DNA of 64,000 bases from Streptococcus zalophi (GCF_016481285.1 NZ_JAENBP010000006.1:28215-92214), one strand, 5' to 3'; positions 9,364-20,038 are shown, numbered from the stretch's first letter. The notes: generated by a model from the letters alone, not told the origin. Translations and numbers: made by a program.

Positions 9364-10634
9364 GTGATTTAAAAAAAATAGCTTATAGTAGTATTGATGA
9401 AGATATTTTCTTCTCAGAACTTTCAAGTGGTTTACGCTTGTATTTAATACCAAAAAAAGACTTTCAAGAAGTTTATGCTATGATGACTTGTCATTTTGGT
9501 TCTATTGACAACCACTTTACAGTGAATGACAAGAAAAAAGATTTTCCCCTGGGTATAGCTCATTTTTTGGAACATCAACTTTTTGATAATGGGAGTCAAG
9601 AAGATATAGCTCAGCAATTTTCTAAGTTAGGTTCTGAGAGTAATGCCTTTACTGGTTTTGAAAAAACACACTATTATTTTTCAGGCAGCAACAATCTTTT
9701 AGCTTCACTTGATTTGTTGTTGACACTTGTTAGCAAGCATACCTTTACAGATGAGTCAATTAAAAAAGAAAAAGAGATTATCAAAAAAGAAATAGCTCTT
9801 TATCAAGATGATCCTGATAATCGTCTTTACGAAGGTGTTTTAAAAAATATGTATCCCAAGACAGCCTTAGCTGAAGATATTGTTGGAACAAACCACAGTA
9901 TCGAAAAAATTACTGTAAAGCATCTTCAAGATTGTTTTTCCTTTTTTTATCAACCCTCTCATTTAGAGTTGGTTGTCATAGGTGATTTTGATATTAATGA
10001 GGTTTACAGTAGTGTATCAACTGCTCAAAAAAAATGGGCGATTGATAAAAAACAAACGATTGACAGATTGCCTCTATCTTTACAGCCAGTGGTTAAAAAA
10101 AGTTCTATCATGATGCCGATTTCTATTTCAAAATTAGCTATTGGTATAAGGAGAACTGTTTCCAATAAGATTTTTTCAATGAAAGAAAAAATTAAAATTG
10201 ATTTGTTTTTTTCTCTTCTGTTTGGTTGGACTTCTAAAGACTATCAGACGTGGTATGATAAAGGAATGATAGACGATTCTTTTTCTATTGAGACCACACT
10301 ATCTAATCGTTATCAATTTGTTGTTATTTCACTTGATACAAATCATCCTATAGCGATGTCTAGTCATATTAAAAAGAAAATAAAAATGGTTTCTTCTAAA
10401 ACCGATTTTACAAGTCAACAACTTGATCGGCTAAAAAAGGAAAGATATGGCGAATTTATTAGAAGTTTAGATGCATTAGATGTTTTAACACAACAACTAA
10501 TTGAAGCTGATGATTCTTTTTATTTTGATTATCCTGATATCTTAATGTCAATTGGTTTAAATGAGGTTATTGAAGCAGGACAAGAATTTTTAAATCATTC
10601 TGAATTAACAGAATTTATGATATTCCCAAAATAG
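9360..10634 (+). CDS. yfmH: M16 family metallopeptidase YfmH
   Basis: A 424-residue zinc peptidase of the M16B group. The inverted zinc motif is complete: HFLEH (about 64-68), followed by the downstream acidic residues of KKEKEIIKKEIALYQDD (about 136-152). The partner yfmF lacks this motif, so the pair resembles the alpha/beta arrangement of processing peptidases. There is no signal peptide, so it should act in the cytoplasm. The stop is 60 bases before rodZ, which has its own weak promoter. Confidence 0.88.
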   Translation: MSDLKKIAYSSIDEDIFFSELSSGLRLYLIPKKDFQEVYAMMTCHFGSIDNHFTVNDKKKDFPLGIAHFLEHQLFDNGSQEDIAQQFSKLGSESNAFTGFEKTHYYFSGSNNLLASLDLLLTLVSKHTFTDESIKKEKEIIKKEIALYQDDPDNRLYEGVLKNMYPKTALAEDIVGTNHSIEKITVKHLQDCFSFFYQPSHLELVVIGDFDINEVYSSVSTAQKKWAIDKKQTIDRLPLSLQPVVKKSSIMMPISISKLAIGIRRTVSNKIFSMKEKIKIDLFFSLLFGWTSKDYQTWYDKGMIDDSFSIETTLSNRYQFVVISLDTNHPIAMSSHIKKKIKMVSSKTDFTSQQLDRLKKERYGEFIRSLDALDVLTQQLIEADDSFYFDYPDILMSIGLNEVIEAGQEFLNHSELTEFMIFPK

Positions 10635-10655
10635 TTAAAAATATTGATTTTAATT

Positions 10656-10664
10656 TGATATAAT
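10656..10664 (+). promoter_or_regulatory. Extended -10 promoter of rodZ-pgsA-ecf
   Basis: TGATATAAT lies 31 bases before the rodZ-like ATG. The -35 region is only A/T rich. Confidence 0.5.
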
Positions 10665-10694
10665 AGATGTATTAGAGAAAGGTTGGAATAAATT

Positions 10695-11936
10695 ATGATG
10701 CAAAAAAGTATAGGTGACCTTCTAACAGAGGCTCGTGTCAAAAAAGGTTTGCAATTGGTTGACATTGCTAAAGATTTAGATATTGATGCACAGTATTTAT
10801 TAATCATGGAATTGAGCCAGTTCAGTTTAATCCCGTCAGATCGCTTAGAAGAGTATCTAACACGTTATGCTACTGCTGTTGATTTGGATGGCAAATCATT
10901 ATTAAATAAGTATTACAATAAAGAAGAAATTGATGACACCATCTCTGAATTACCTGCAGAAGAAACGATTCAAACAACTACTGAGTTGTCAAGTGAGGAA
11001 CCTGTAGCAGGTGTTCCTGATGAAACAACTGATGTCAATGGTAACGATTTATCAGAAGAAGATAACTCTTCTGCTGTTGAAAGTGAAGCTATATATACTA
11101 TTTTTAGAGATAGTCTTAATAATCAGGTTCAAGACAATCACGATCAAAGAAATAATCACATGGAGGAAAATAATCCTATTGAAGAAACAGTTACACCTTT
11201 GATTGTCGAAGAAGAACCTTCTACACCTTTGATTGAAGAAAATTCTTTTGAAAATGATACATTAAGCAATCAAGATACAGTGATTGCCCCTCCTGTGCTT
11301 TCAAAAACATCGGACGATGAAACAGCAAAAACCAAGATTTCATCAGAATCAAGAAGAAGATATCGTTCTAAAAGTCAGCGAGAAGCGAAAAAACAATCTG
11401 GTTCTTTCTTACCTATCGTTTTACTAAGCATTTTGGCTATCGGAATTGTTGTTTTTATTGGTTATTTTGTCATCAATCAAGTACATATTCCGTTTCTAAG
11501 CACTGATAACAATCCATCAACCAGTGTTTCTGAAACAAGTTCTAGTGAGACAACAGAAACAAATGAGCAAGCAACGACAACAGAAGCAAGCAACGAACCA
11601 ACAAATAGCTCTACTCAAACCAACTTAGTTGTAACTGGTGGAGGAGACTCGTTAAGTGTTAATGTTACCAATGGGACAAGACCTGTCGAAGTGGTTATTT
11701 CCTTAGATGGTGTTGAGAGTAGCTGGGTTTCTCTCACTAATTCATCGTTAGGTGAAGGTGGAATTTTGCTTGATGCTCAAAACACTAGTTATACCGCAAC
11801 TTTAACAGAGGGTGCTACTTCTGCTGAATTAACTCTTGGAGTTAGTCGAGGGGTTACAGTCACTGTTAATGGCGAACAGCTTGACACTTCTCTTTTAGAA
11901 GGAAGTCCAAGTTATATTACTTTTACGATTGAATAA
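10695..11936 (+). CDS. rodZ: RodZ-like cell-shape protein
   Basis: A 413-residue single-pass membrane protein. It has an N-terminal HTH (about 5-70, LLTEARVKKGLQLVDIAKDL), a long acidic Thr/Glu-rich cytoplasmic linker (about 80-230), a basic patch SRRRYRSKSQREAKK and one membrane helix (FLPIVLLSILAIGIVVFIGYF, about 238-258). A Thr/Ser/Glu-rich outer linker and a C-terminal beta domain (about 310-413, DUF4115-like) follow. RodZ links cytoskeletal or elongation machinery to the wall. The linker is longer than in Bacillus. The M16 pair-rodZ-pgsA order matches Bacillus ymfFH-ymfM-pgsA. Confidence 0.85.
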   Translation: MMQKSIGDLLTEARVKKGLQLVDIAKDLDIDAQYLLIMELSQFSLIPSDRLEEYLTRYATAVDLDGKSLLNKYYNKEEIDDTISELPAEETIQTTTELSSEEPVAGVPDETTDVNGNDLSEEDNSSAVESEAIYTIFRDSLNNQVQDNHDQRNNHMEENNPIEETVTPLIVEEEPSTPLIEENSFENDTLSNQDTVIAPPVLSKTSDDETAKTKISSESRRRYRSKSQREAKKQSGSFLPIVLLSILAIGIVVFIGYFVINQVHIPFLSTDNNPSTSVSETSSSETTETNEQATTTEASNEPTNSSTQTNLVVTGGGDSLSVNVTNGTRPVEVVISLDGVESSWVSLTNSSLGEGGILLDAQNTSYTATLTEGATSAELTLGVSRGVTVTVNGEQLDTSLLEGSPSYITFTIE

Positions 11937-11945
11937 GAGGAAAAA

Positions 11946-12488
11946 ATGATAAAAAAAGAAAACCTCCCAAATCTATTAACGCTAGCACGTATTTTTGTAA
12001 TTCCTTTGTTTGTAGTGTTAGCAAGCTTTCCAACTAGTATTTTATCACATAGAATTGCTGCTATTATCTTTGCTTTAGCTAGTTTGACTGATTATTTTGA
12101 TGGTTATTTGGCAAGGAAGTGGAAAGTTGTGACAAATTTTGGGAAATTTGCTGATCCTATGGCTGACAAAATATTGGTTATGAGTGCCTTTATTATGTTG
12201 GTGGGATTACAGTTAGTACCCGCATGGATAGCTGCTGTTATTATCTGTCGTGAACTAGCAGTCACGGGTTTACGTTTGTTGTTAATAGAAAACGGTGGTA
12301 GTGTTTTAGCTGCTGCTCTTCCAGGAAAAATTAAAACAGCGACACAAATGCTAGCTATTATCTTTTTATTAAGCCACTTTGTGTTTTTGGGAACAATATT
12401 CTTATATATTTCTCTCATATTTACCATCTATTCGGGATATGATTACTTTAAAGGAGCGAGTTTCCTATTTAAGGATACATTTAAATAA
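11946..12488 (+). CDS. pgsA: CDP-diacylglycerol--glycerol-3-phosphate 3-phosphatidyltransferase
   Basis: Makes phosphatidylglycerol phosphate from CDP-diacylglycerol and glycerol-3-phosphate, the first step of phosphatidylglycerol synthesis at the membrane. The 180-residue protein starts ENLPNLLTLARIFVIPLF. The CDP-alcohol phosphatidyltransferase motif is complete: DYFDGYLARKWKVVTNFG then KFADPMADK (about 39-63). Several hydrophobic helices follow. The gene starts nine bases after rodZ, preceded by GAGGAAAAA, and is two bases before ecfA1. Confidence 0.96.
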   Translation: MIKKENLPNLLTLARIFVIPLFVVLASFPTSILSHRIAAIIFALASLTDYFDGYLARKWKVVTNFGKFADPMADKILVMSAFIMLVGLQLVPAWIAAVIICRELAVTGLRLLLIENGGSVLAAALPGKIKTATQMLAIIFLLSHFVFLGTIFLYISLIFTIYSGYDYFKGASFLFKDTFK

Positions 12489-12490
12489 TA

Positions 12491-13330
12491 ATGACTAATA
12501 TAATTGAAGTAAAAAATGTGACATTTAGATATGATAAAGAACAAGAAAATCTAACATTAAATAATGTATCGTTTCACGTGAAACATGGTGAATGGCTTTC
12601 TATTATTGGTCATAACGGTAGTGGGAAATCAACCATGGTGAGATTGATTGATGGTTTATTAGAGGCCGAATCCGGTGACATTCTTGTGTTAAATCAAAAA
12701 TTAACGGAGGACAATATTTGGGATATCAGACAAAAAATAGGAATGGTTTTTCAAAATCCTGACAACCAATTTGTTGGTTCTACTGTGGAAGATGATGTTG
12801 CTTTTTCACTTGAAAACAAGGGTGTTTCTCATGATGAAATGACAAAACGTGTTGAAGAAGCTCTTCATTTAGTCGGCATGAGTGAATTTAAAACTAAAGA
12901 ACCAGCCAGATTGTCTGGTGGTCAAAAACAACGTGTAGCCATTGCTGGTGCTGTTGCCATGAGGCCAGAAATCATTATTTTGGATGAAGCAACCAGCATG
13001 TTAGACCCAAAAGGCCGTCTAGAGTTAATCAAAACAATCAAAAACATCAGAGATCAATATGGTGTCACTGTTATTTCTATCACTCATGATTTAGAAGAAG
13101 TTGCCCTAAGTGACCGTGTTCTTGTGATGAAGCAAGGACAAATAGAGTCAACAGCAACACCAAGAGAATTATTTGCTAGAGGAGAAGAGTTACTAACACT
13201 TGGATTAGATATTCCCTTCACTTCTTCTCTTGTCAAAGCCCTAAAAATAGAGGGATTCAAGTGCCAAGATGCCTATTATACAGAAAAGGAGTTAGAAGAC
13301 TACCTATGGGAATCACTCTCCAAAATGTAA
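12491..13330 (+). CDS. ecfA1: ECF transporter ATPase A1
   Basis: Cytoplasmic ATPase of the energy-coupling factor module that powers vitamin and cofactor uptake through exchangeable S components. The 279-residue protein has Walker [10 protein letters not shown] (about 39-47), Q-loop [12 protein letters not shown], signature [14 protein letters not shown] (about 142-155), Walker [13 protein letters not shown] and switch histidine in SITHD. Operon order is ecfA1-ecfA2-ecfT. No S component is encoded nearby, so the module should serve S components encoded elsewhere (group II ECF). Confidence 0.96.
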   Translation: MTNIIEVKNVTFRYDKEQENLTLNNVSFHVKHGEWLSIIGHNGSGKSTMVRLIDGLLEAESGDILVLNQKLTEDNIWDIRQKIGMVFQNPDNQFVGSTVEDDVAFSLENKGVSHDEMTKRVEEALHLVGMSEFKTKEPARLSGGQKQRVAIAGAVAMRPEIIILDEATSMLDPKGRLELIKTIKNIRDQYGVTVISITHDLEEVALSDRVLVMKQGQIESTATPRELFARGEELLTLGLDIPFTSSLVKALKIEGFKCQDAYYTEKELEDYLWESLSKM

Positions 13331-14148
13331 ATTTTACTTATCAAGAAGGAACCCCTTTTGAAGGAAGGGCTCTTTTTGATATCAATTTAACCATTGAAAA
13401 TCAGCAGTTTACAGCTGTTATTGGTCATACTGGCAGTGGCAAATCAACCATTATGCAATTACTGAATGGTTTACACGTTCCAACAGAAGGTGTGGTTATG
13501 GTTGACGACACAACGATATCACCAGATTCTAAGACAAAAGATATTAAGTCCGTTCGAAAAAGAGTTGGTCTAGTCTTTCAATTTCCAGAAAGTCAGTTGT
13601 TTGAAGAAACTGTTTTAAAAGATGTTGCTTTTGGTCCACAAAACTTTGGAGTTTCACAAGAAAAAGCTGAAGAGATTGCTAAAGAAAAACTAGAATTAGT
13701 TGGCCTTTCTGAAGACCTATTTGAAAAAAACCCTTTTGAGCTATCAGGTGGACAAATGAGACGCGTTGCAATTGCAGGTATTTTAGCCATGGAACCTAAT
13801 GTTCTTGTTTTAGATGAACCAACCGCAGGTCTTGATCCAAAGGGTCGACGTGAATTAATGACTTTGTTTAAACAATTACATGAATCAGGTATGTCAATTG
13901 TTTTAGTGACCCACTTAATGGATGATGTTGCTAATTTTGCTGATTATGTTTACGTACTACAAGAAGGAAAAATTGTTTTAAAAGGTAAACCAACAGATGT
14001 TTTTCAACAAGTGGATTTTTTAGAAGATATCCAATTAGGTGTCCCTAAAATCACCAAATTTGCCCAAAATTTGATGAAAAGAGGTCTTAATCTTGAGAAA
14101 CTACCAATCACGATAGAGGAATTTGTGGAGGCAGTAACAAATGGATAA
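13306..14148 (+). CDS. ecfA2: ECF transporter ATPase A2
   Basis: Second ATPase of the ECF energizing module, 280 residues from ATG 13306 ([10 protein letters not shown]), the start used by orthologues I recall. That start lies 25 bases inside ecfA1, implying coupled translation. Walker [10 protein letters not shown] is at about 40-48, the Q-loop in [15 protein letters not shown], signature [15 protein letters not shown] and Walker [14 protein letters not shown]. An upstream in-frame ATG at 13261 would add an unconserved extension. It overlaps ecfT by eight bases. Confidence 0.95.
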   Translation: MGITLQNVNFTYQEGTPFEGRALFDINLTIENQQFTAVIGHTGSGKSTIMQLLNGLHVPTEGVVMVDDTTISPDSKTKDIKSVRKRVGLVFQFPESQLFEETVLKDVAFGPQNFGVSQEKAEEIAKEKLELVGLSEDLFEKNPFELSGGQMRRVAIAGILAMEPNVLVLDEPTAGLDPKGRRELMTLFKQLHESGMSIVLVTHLMDDVANFADYVYVLQEGKIVLKGKPTDVFQQVDFLEDIQLGVPKITKFAQNLMKRGLNLEKLPITIEEFVEAVTNG

Positions 14149-14938
14149 ACTTATTTTAGGACGCTACATTCCTGGAAATTCAATTGTTCATCAATTGGAT
14201 CCAAGAAGTAAACTGCTAGCCATGTTTCTATTCATCTCGATTATTTTTTGGGCAAATAATGTGATTACCAATGTCATTCTTTTTAGCTTTACATTAGTAG
14301 CCATTTTACTTTCAAAAGTTAACATAGGATTTTTTATCAGAGGTGTGAGACCAATGATAGGACTCATCTTGTTTACTACCTTTTTTCAAATGTTTTTCAT
14401 CCAAGGTGGTAATATTATTTTTGAGTTTGGTTTTCTAAAAATCACAGACTATAGTTTAGGACAAGCTGCAATGATTTTTGTAAGATTTGTACTAATCATT
14501 TTTTTCTCTACCCTATTAACCCTAACGACAACACCTCTCAGTTTATCAGATGCCGTTGAATCTTTATTGACACCTTTAAAACCTTTTAAAGTACCGGTTC
14601 ATGAAATTGGTTTGATGCTCTCATTAAGCTTGAGATTTGTTCCAACATTAATGGATGATACAACAAGAATTATGAACGCACAAAGAGCAAGAGGGGTTGA
14701 TTTTGGAGAAGGCAATATTGTTCAAAAAGTAAAGTCAATTATTCCTATTTTAATCCCATTATTTGCTTCTAGTTTAAAAAGAGCAGACGCTTTAGCGACC
14801 GCTATGGAGTCAAGAGGCTATCAAGGTGGCGAAGGAAGGACAAAATACCGTCTTCTACACTGGGGGTTAAAAGATACACTCTTAATGATTGCTTTACTAG
14901 GATTGACACTGGCACTCTTTTTGTTAAAATCCACTTAA
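14141..14938 (+). CDS. ecfT: ECF transporter transmembrane component T
   Basis: A 265-residue membrane scaffold that couples the ATPases to S components. It has about five to six helices and the cytoplasmic coupling motifs with the Ala-Arg-Gly signature: [10 protein letters not shown] (about 180-189) and [12 protein letters not shown] (about 221-232). It starts inside the end of ecfA2. No strong terminator follows; the next gene has its own promoter. Confidence 0.95.
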   Translation: MDKLILGRYIPGNSIVHQLDPRSKLLAMFLFISIIFWANNVITNVILFSFTLVAILLSKVNIGFFIRGVRPMIGLILFTTFFQMFFIQGGNIIFEFGFLKITDYSLGQAAMIFVRFVLIIFFSTLLTLTTTPLSLSDAVESLLTPLKPFKVPVHEIGLMLSLSLRFVPTLMDDTTRIMNAQRARGVDFGEGNIVQKVKSIIPILIPLFASSLKRADALATAMESRGYQGGEGRTKYRLLHWGLKDTLLMIALLGLTLALFLLKST

Positions 14939-14957
14939 TATTAAATGATTAAATTTG

Positions 14958-15005
14958 TTGACACGATTTGACATAGTTGACAATTATCTAAAAATAGAAT
15001 ATGAT
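14958..15005 (+). promoter_or_regulatory. Promoter with three phased TTGACA repeats before the transglycosylase gene
   Basis: TTGACA occurs at 14958, 14968 and 14977, at 10- and 9-bp pitch. The last has a 17-bp spacer to TATGAT (15000-15005), a near-consensus promoter. Transcription from it would give a leader of about 195 bases (15012-15206), which is A/T rich and holds no ORF or known riboswitch that I can see. Confidence 0.55.
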
Positions 15006-15206
15006 AAATTATGGATAAAAAAATAGAAAATTACTGATTTTTCAACTATTTTCAATGACAAAAAATAGATTAATTAACGTTATTGTCAATAAAGTAAACT
15101 GTAAACTTTAGACTTTTATTCATAATTTTTTGGAAACCTTTTTTTAATCAAACTGTAACATAAAAAAGGTAAGATAAGATGTATTCTAAAAAAGGAGACA
15201 AACTTC

Positions 15207-15866
15207 GTGTATAGTAGAAGTAAGATAAATATGTTAAAACGTAGAAGAAAGTTGCTACAATTGGTGATGCTTGCTATAGTTGTTAGCTTGACAGCTATAT
15301 TTACAAGTAGACCTGTAAACACTGATTCTTATTCGGTTAAAACAGAAGTTAAAAAAGAAAAACTTTTATCTGTTAGTGATTTCGAAAAGAAAAAATTAAA
15401 ACAGACTTTAACTTCTAAGGCTAATATCAAAAAAGCAATTAAGACAACAACAAAGACTGTTGAAACAACTGAGGAGACAACGACTCAGGAATCTACGGTT
15501 GAAGAAACACAGTTAGTTACTGAACCTTCAACAACAATTGTTGAGGAACCTGTTGTGACTCAACCAGTACAACAAACTGCTCCGTCAGCTTATCCTGTTG
15601 TATTACCTAATGGAAATACAGCTGGAGAAATTGGTTCACAAGCGGCAGCTCAAATGGCAGCAGCAACGGGTGTTCCTCAAGAAACATGGGAATATATTAT
15701 TGCTCGTGAATCAAATGGAAATCCTTCAGCAGCAAATCCATCAGGAGCATCAGGTTTATTCCAAACGATGCCAGGATGGGGTTCTACTGCTACTGTTGAT
15801 CAACAAATTGAAACAGCAATAAAAGTATATAACACTCAAGGCTTATCAGCTTGGGGTATGCAATAA
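15207..15866 (+). CDS. Secreted transglycosylase-like (SLT/IsaA-type) protein
   Basis: A 219-residue exported protein: basic N terminus (KRRRK), hydrophobic helix (about 15-32), Thr/Glu/Val-rich spacer (about 75-125) and C-terminal lysozyme-like domain (about 140-219). The catalytic glutamate should be in [18 protein letters not shown], followed by GLFQ, the SLT pattern. It probably cuts peptidoglycan glycan strands. It resembles IsaA/aggregation-promoting-factor proteins and has no LysM domain. GTG at 15207 follows AAAGGAG by nine bases; ATG at 15231 is an alternative with a weaker site. Confidence 0.8.
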   Translation: MYSRSKINMLKRRRKLLQLVMLAIVVSLTAIFTSRPVNTDSYSVKTEVKKEKLLSVSDFEKKKLKQTLTSKANIKKAIKTTTKTVETTEETTTQESTVEETQLVTEPSTTIVEEPVVTQPVQQTAPSAYPVVLPNGNTAGEIGSQAAAQMAAATGVPQETWEYIIARESNGNPSAANPSGASGLFQTMPGWGSTATVDQQIETAIKVYNTQGLSAWGMQ

Positions 15867-15867
15867 G

Positions 15868-15905
15868 AAAAAACACTTGAAATTAAATTTTCAAGTGTTT
15901 TTTTA
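15868..15905. terminator. Bidirectional terminator overlapping the HAD stop codon
   Basis: Stem with arms CACTTGAAA/TTTCAAGTG extended by A and T runs on both sides. It ends the transglycosylase gene rightward and the HAD operon leftward. The HAD stop (15883-15885) lies in the loop. Confidence 0.85.
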
Positions 15906-16515
15906 TGTCTTTAGGATGATGACAAATAATATCTGCTCCACTAGCAATAAGTTCTGTTTTTTTACCATATCCCCATGTAACACCAATCGTTTTTATACCT
16001 GTTTCTTTACCACCTATCATATCATATTTAGTATCACCAACAATGATTGTTTGTTTCTTGTCAAGGCTATGTGATTTAATCGCAAAATCTATAACATCAG
16101 CTTTATGATAACGATCTGGCAAAGCACCATAAATACCATTAAAGTAATCTTTAATCTTAAGATTTTCCAGCATAAGACAGGCCATGGGTTGATTTTTACT
16201 GGTTGTAACATAGATTGGGTAAGTAGATTTTTTTAAATCATTTAATACTGTCAAAATGCCACTGTAAAGTTCTGCCTCATAAACACCTTTTTCATTGTAG
16301 TACTCTCGAAAGGTCTTGACAGCAATGTCAATATCTTGACTAGTGGTGTAAAATTTTCTAAAAGTTTCTTCAAGAGGTGGTCCTATAAAATCTAAAAGTT
16401 GTTCATTTGAGTGTGTGGGCAAATCAAGAGTTTTAATCGTGTATTGAAAAGCATTGATAATTCCTTTACTTGAATTGACAAGTGTGCCATCTAAATCAAA
16501 TAATAGGGTAGTCAT
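15883..16515 (-). CDS. HAD family phosphatase (phosphoglycolate phosphatase-like)
   Basis: A 210-residue haloacid dehalogenase hydrolase. Motif I is LLFDLDGTLVNSS (about 4-16) with nucleophile and acid Asp. Motif II threonine/serine is in YVTTSKNQ (about 107) and the motif IV acidic pair in IIVGDTKYDMIGG (about 161-173). A helical cap between motifs I and II makes it a Gph/PpaX-like member; the substrate is unknown. ATG at 16515 follows AGGAGA by seven bases and overlaps the phosphatase gene by 20 bases. It is last in the sdaAB-sdaAA operon. Confidence 0.85.
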   Translation of the reverse strand: MTTLLFDLDGTLVNSSKGIINAFQYTIKTLDLPTHSNEQLLDFIGPPLEETFRKFYTTSQDIDIAVKTFREYYNEKGVYEAELYSGILTVLNDLKKSTYPIYVTTSKNQPMACLMLENLKIKDYFNGIYGALPDRYHKADVIDFAIKSHSLDKKQTIIVGDTKYDMIGGKETGIKTIGVTWGYGKKTELIASGADIICHHPKDIKKHLKI

Positions 16516-17101
16516 AAATTTCTCCTGTAAATAAGTTGTAAACTTTAATTGACAAACATGTTTTGTCCTTGAAAATAAATTCAGCGACAAAAGGCATTAA
16601 AGATTTAATCTGTTCAAAGCTATGATAAGTAAAGTCTTTTGAAAAATGATGGATAAGGCTTGAAATAGCTGTTCCATGGGAAGCAATAACGATAGTGTTT
16701 CCTTTTTCATTTTTTAAAATTTTATCAAGACCAATAAGCATTCGTCTTGATACGTCGTTTAAAGATTCTCCGTTATGAAGCTTATAATTGAAATCCTGCC
16801 ACTGTCTTTTACTGAATTGATTGAAATTTTCAATCCAGACATCGTCAATTTTCCTTTCGCGAAAAAGTGTTTCTGTGGTGATGGTCATTTGTTGTTGATT
16901 AGCAAAGTTTTCAATGGTTTCTATGGCACGTTTATACGGACTTGAATAGATACTATGAATCGCCTTGTCTTTTAAAAACATTGTAACAAGTTTACTGTCT
17001 TGTAAACCTTTTCTTGTCAGTTTGCGTAGACTATCATCATGATTGTCAAAATTAGGTTGGCCATGTCTAATAAAGTAAATAGTAGTCAGTTGTTCATTCA
17101 T
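16496..17101 (-). CDS. Histidine phosphatase family protein
   Basis: A 201-residue phosphoglycerate-mutase-like enzyme with the catalytic RHG motif in YFIRHGQPNFDN (about 11-22), a second arginine in SSPYKRAIETI and the conserved histidine in IVIASHGTAISSLIHH (about 148). Such enzymes dephosphorylate small metabolites; the substrate is unknown. ATG at 17101 follows GGGGAT and starts one base after the sdaAA stop. A TTG at 17116 inside sdaAA is less likely. Confidence 0.82.
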   Translation of the reverse strand: MNEQLTTIYFIRHGQPNFDNHDDSLRKLTRKGLQDSKLVTMFLKDKAIHSIYSSPYKRAIETIENFANQQQMTITTETLFRERKIDDVWIENFNQFSKRQWQDFNYKLHNGESLNDVSRRMLIGLDKILKNEKGNTIVIASHGTAISSLIHHFSKDFTYHSFEQIKSLMPFVAEFIFKDKTCLSIKVYNLFTGEIYDYPII

Positions 17102-17102
17102 G

Positions 17103-17978
17103 TTAAAAATCCCCAAAAATTTCTTGAGCGTAACGACGACCTGTAGGGGTTATAGCTAACCCTCCTTCTGCTGTTTCTCTATGCGCTACAGGCAGACTAG
17201 ATCCAACTTGATACATGGCATCAATGACTTCATCAACAGGAATTTTTGAGGTAATACCAGCAAGAGCCATATCAGCACAAACGAGAGCCAATGTAGCTCC
17301 CATGGCATTTCGTTTGACGCAAGGAACCTCTACTAGTCCAGCAACGGGGTCACAAATTAAACCCAATAAATTTTTAATAACAAAAGCTGTTGCTTGACTA
17401 GCTTGTAAAGGTGTTCCTCCTGCCGCCATGACTAATGCAGCAGCCCCCATTGCTGACGCAGATCCGACCTCTGCTTGACAACCTCCTTCTGCTCCAGAAA
17501 TTGAAGCATTGTTAGCAATGACAAGACCTATTGCACCTGCTGTAAAGAGAAAATCTAATTGTTCTTTTTCCCCTAGTTTTAATTTGTCAATGGCAGTGGT
17601 TAAAACAGCGGGTAAACAGCCTGCACTGCCTGCTGTTGGAGTGGCACAAACAAGTCCCATTTTCGCGTTTTGTTCATTTACAGCAATGGCATTTCTAGCA
17701 GCGGATAAAACAAAATGGCCAGAGAGAGTCTTTCCTTTTTTGAGATAATTATCTAATTTTAAAGCATCTCCTCCTGTTAAACCACTAATTGACTTACTAT
17801 CATTTAAGCCGTCATTGACAGAAGATTTCATAACGTCAAGATTTTTGGTCATAATAGAAAGAATTTCCTCACGGCTTCTGCCAGTGAGTTCTTCTTCTGT
17901 TGCTATCATTAGTTCGGCGATACTACCATGATATTGTTCTGTTGCTTGTTCAACAAGTTCAGCAATACTATAAAACAT
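17103..17978 (-). CDS. sdaAA: L-serine ammonia-lyase, iron-sulfur dependent, alpha subunit
   Basis: Alpha chain of serine dehydratase, which turns L-serine into pyruvate and ammonia using a [4Fe-4S] cluster. It is 291 residues long. The candidate cluster cysteines are conserved: CATPTAGSAGC (about 110-120), EGGCQAEVG (about 165) and ICDPVAGLVEVPC (about 208-220). AGGAGG overlaps the sdaAB stop, so the two subunits are translated as a pair. Two phosphatase genes follow in the same operon. Confidence 0.95.
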   Translation of the reverse strand: MFYSIAELVEQATEQYHGSIAELMIATEEELTGRSREEILSIMTKNLDVMKSSVNDGLNDSKSISGLTGGDALKLDNYLKKGKTLSGHFVLSAARNAIAVNEQNAKMGLVCATPTAGSAGCLPAVLTTAIDKLKLGEKEQLDFLFTAGAIGLVIANNASISGAEGGCQAEVGSASAMGAAALVMAAGGTPLQASQATAFVIKNLLGLICDPVAGLVEVPCVKRNAMGATLALVCADMALAGITSKIPVDEVIDAMYQVGSSLPVAHRETAEGGLAITPTGRRYAQEIFGDF

Positions 17979-17988
17979 TCAAAACCTC

Positions 17989-18660
17989 CTAGCCAAAATA
18001 ATTAACATTGTAGATGTGAGAAACCTCTTCAATAACCTTGACAGCATCTTGACAGTCTCTAGAATCAATTTCAATAATCATAATGGCCTTTGCTCCAGCT
18101 CTTTCCCTGGTCACATTCATTTGGGCAATATTAATATCAAAACTTGATAGAATATCTGTGACTCGAGCTATCATACCTGGAACATCTTTGTGGACAATAA
18201 TTAGTGTTGGTGTGTTCATGGTTAAAGAAACAGAAAAGCCATTCAATTCAGTCACTTCAATGTTTCCGCCACCGATAGAAACACCTGTTATACTCATTTC
18301 TTTTGCATCTTTCTTAACAATGATTTTAACGGTGTTTGGGTGAGGGGCGTTGCTATCTTTCAAAACATTCCAATAGATTTTAATCCCTTTTTGATGGGCT
18401 ATTTCGAGGGAATTTTTAATATCTGGATTATCAGTATCCATTCCTAGAATACCAGCAACCAAAGCTAAATCGGTGCCATGGCCCTTGTAGGTTTTAGCAA
18501 AAGAATGGTAGAGATGGAAGGTAATTTCTGACGGTTCTTCACCAAAAATGGAACCAACGACACGGCCAATTCTAACTGCTCCAGCAGTGTGACTACTTGA
18601 AGGACCAATCATAACAGGACCAATAATATCAAAAACAGATTGAAATTTTAATGTTTTCAT
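17989..18660 (-). CDS. sdaAB: L-serine ammonia-lyase, iron-sulfur dependent, beta subunit
   Basis: A 223-residue beta chain. The N-terminal SDH beta domain holds GPSSSHTAGAVRIGR (about 19-33). A C-terminal ACT domain (about 145-220, LIIVHKDVPGMIARVTDIL) probably senses serine. It is first in the leftward operon and lies 225 bases from divergent mnmA. Confidence 0.94.
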   Translation of the reverse strand: MKTLKFQSVFDIIGPVMIGPSSSHTAGAVRIGRVVGSIFGEEPSEITFHLYHSFAKTYKGHGTDLALVAGILGMDTDNPDIKNSLEIAHQKGIKIYWNVLKDSNAPHPNTVKIIVKKDAKEMSITGVSIGGGNIEVTELNGFSVSLTMNTPTLIIVHKDVPGMIARVTDILSSFDINIAQMNVTRERAGAKAIMIIEIDSRDCQDAVKVIEEVSHIYNVNYFG

Positions 18661-18689
18661 ATTTTCTCCTCTAAAATGAGCTACATTTT

Positions 18690-18698
18690 ATTATACCA
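18690..18698 (-). promoter_or_regulatory. Extended -10 promoter of the sda operon
   Basis: On the minus strand, TGGTATAAT lies about 30 bases before sdaAB. There is no clear -35. Confidence 0.5.
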
Positions 18699-18761
18699 AA
18701 GATAAGACATTTATAGTGTTTATTTTTAAAAAGTCAGTTTAACAAGACAAAAAGTAAGATT

Positions 18762-18789
18762 TTGACTTCTCTCTAAATAGTGCTATAAT
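18762..18789 (+). promoter_or_regulatory. Promoter of mnmA
   Basis: TTGACT (18762-18767), 16-bp spacer and TATAAT (18784-18789) preceded by TGC. The expected start near 18796 gives a leader of about 100 bases. Confidence 0.75.
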
Positions 18790-18797
18790 AATGTTTA

Positions 18798-18868
18798 CCT
18801 GTTTAACAGGGTTTAAAATCGACCTTCAAATCGTTTTTTAAATATTACAGAAAATGGACCTTCAAATC
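18798..18868 (+). repeat. mnmA leader: palindrome plus 12-bp direct repeat
   Basis: The palindrome CCTGTTTAACAGG (18798-18810) sits at the predicted transcription start. GACCTTCAAATC occurs twice, at 18821-18832 and 18857-18868, a 36-bp pitch. Neither matches a regulatory element I recognise. Confidence 0.6.
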
Positions 18869-18879
18869 CGTATTTCTAG

Positions 18880-20019
<1,140 letters not shown>

Positions 20020-20022
20020 AAA

Positions 20023-20038
20023 TTGACAATTGTGTCAA
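20023..20038. repeat. Inverted repeat TTGACA-ATTG-TGTCAA after mnmA
   Basis: A 6-4-6 palindrome three bases after the mnmA stop. It lacks a T run, so it is not an obvious terminator. It may be an operator or chance; no function is assigned. Confidence 0.4.
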
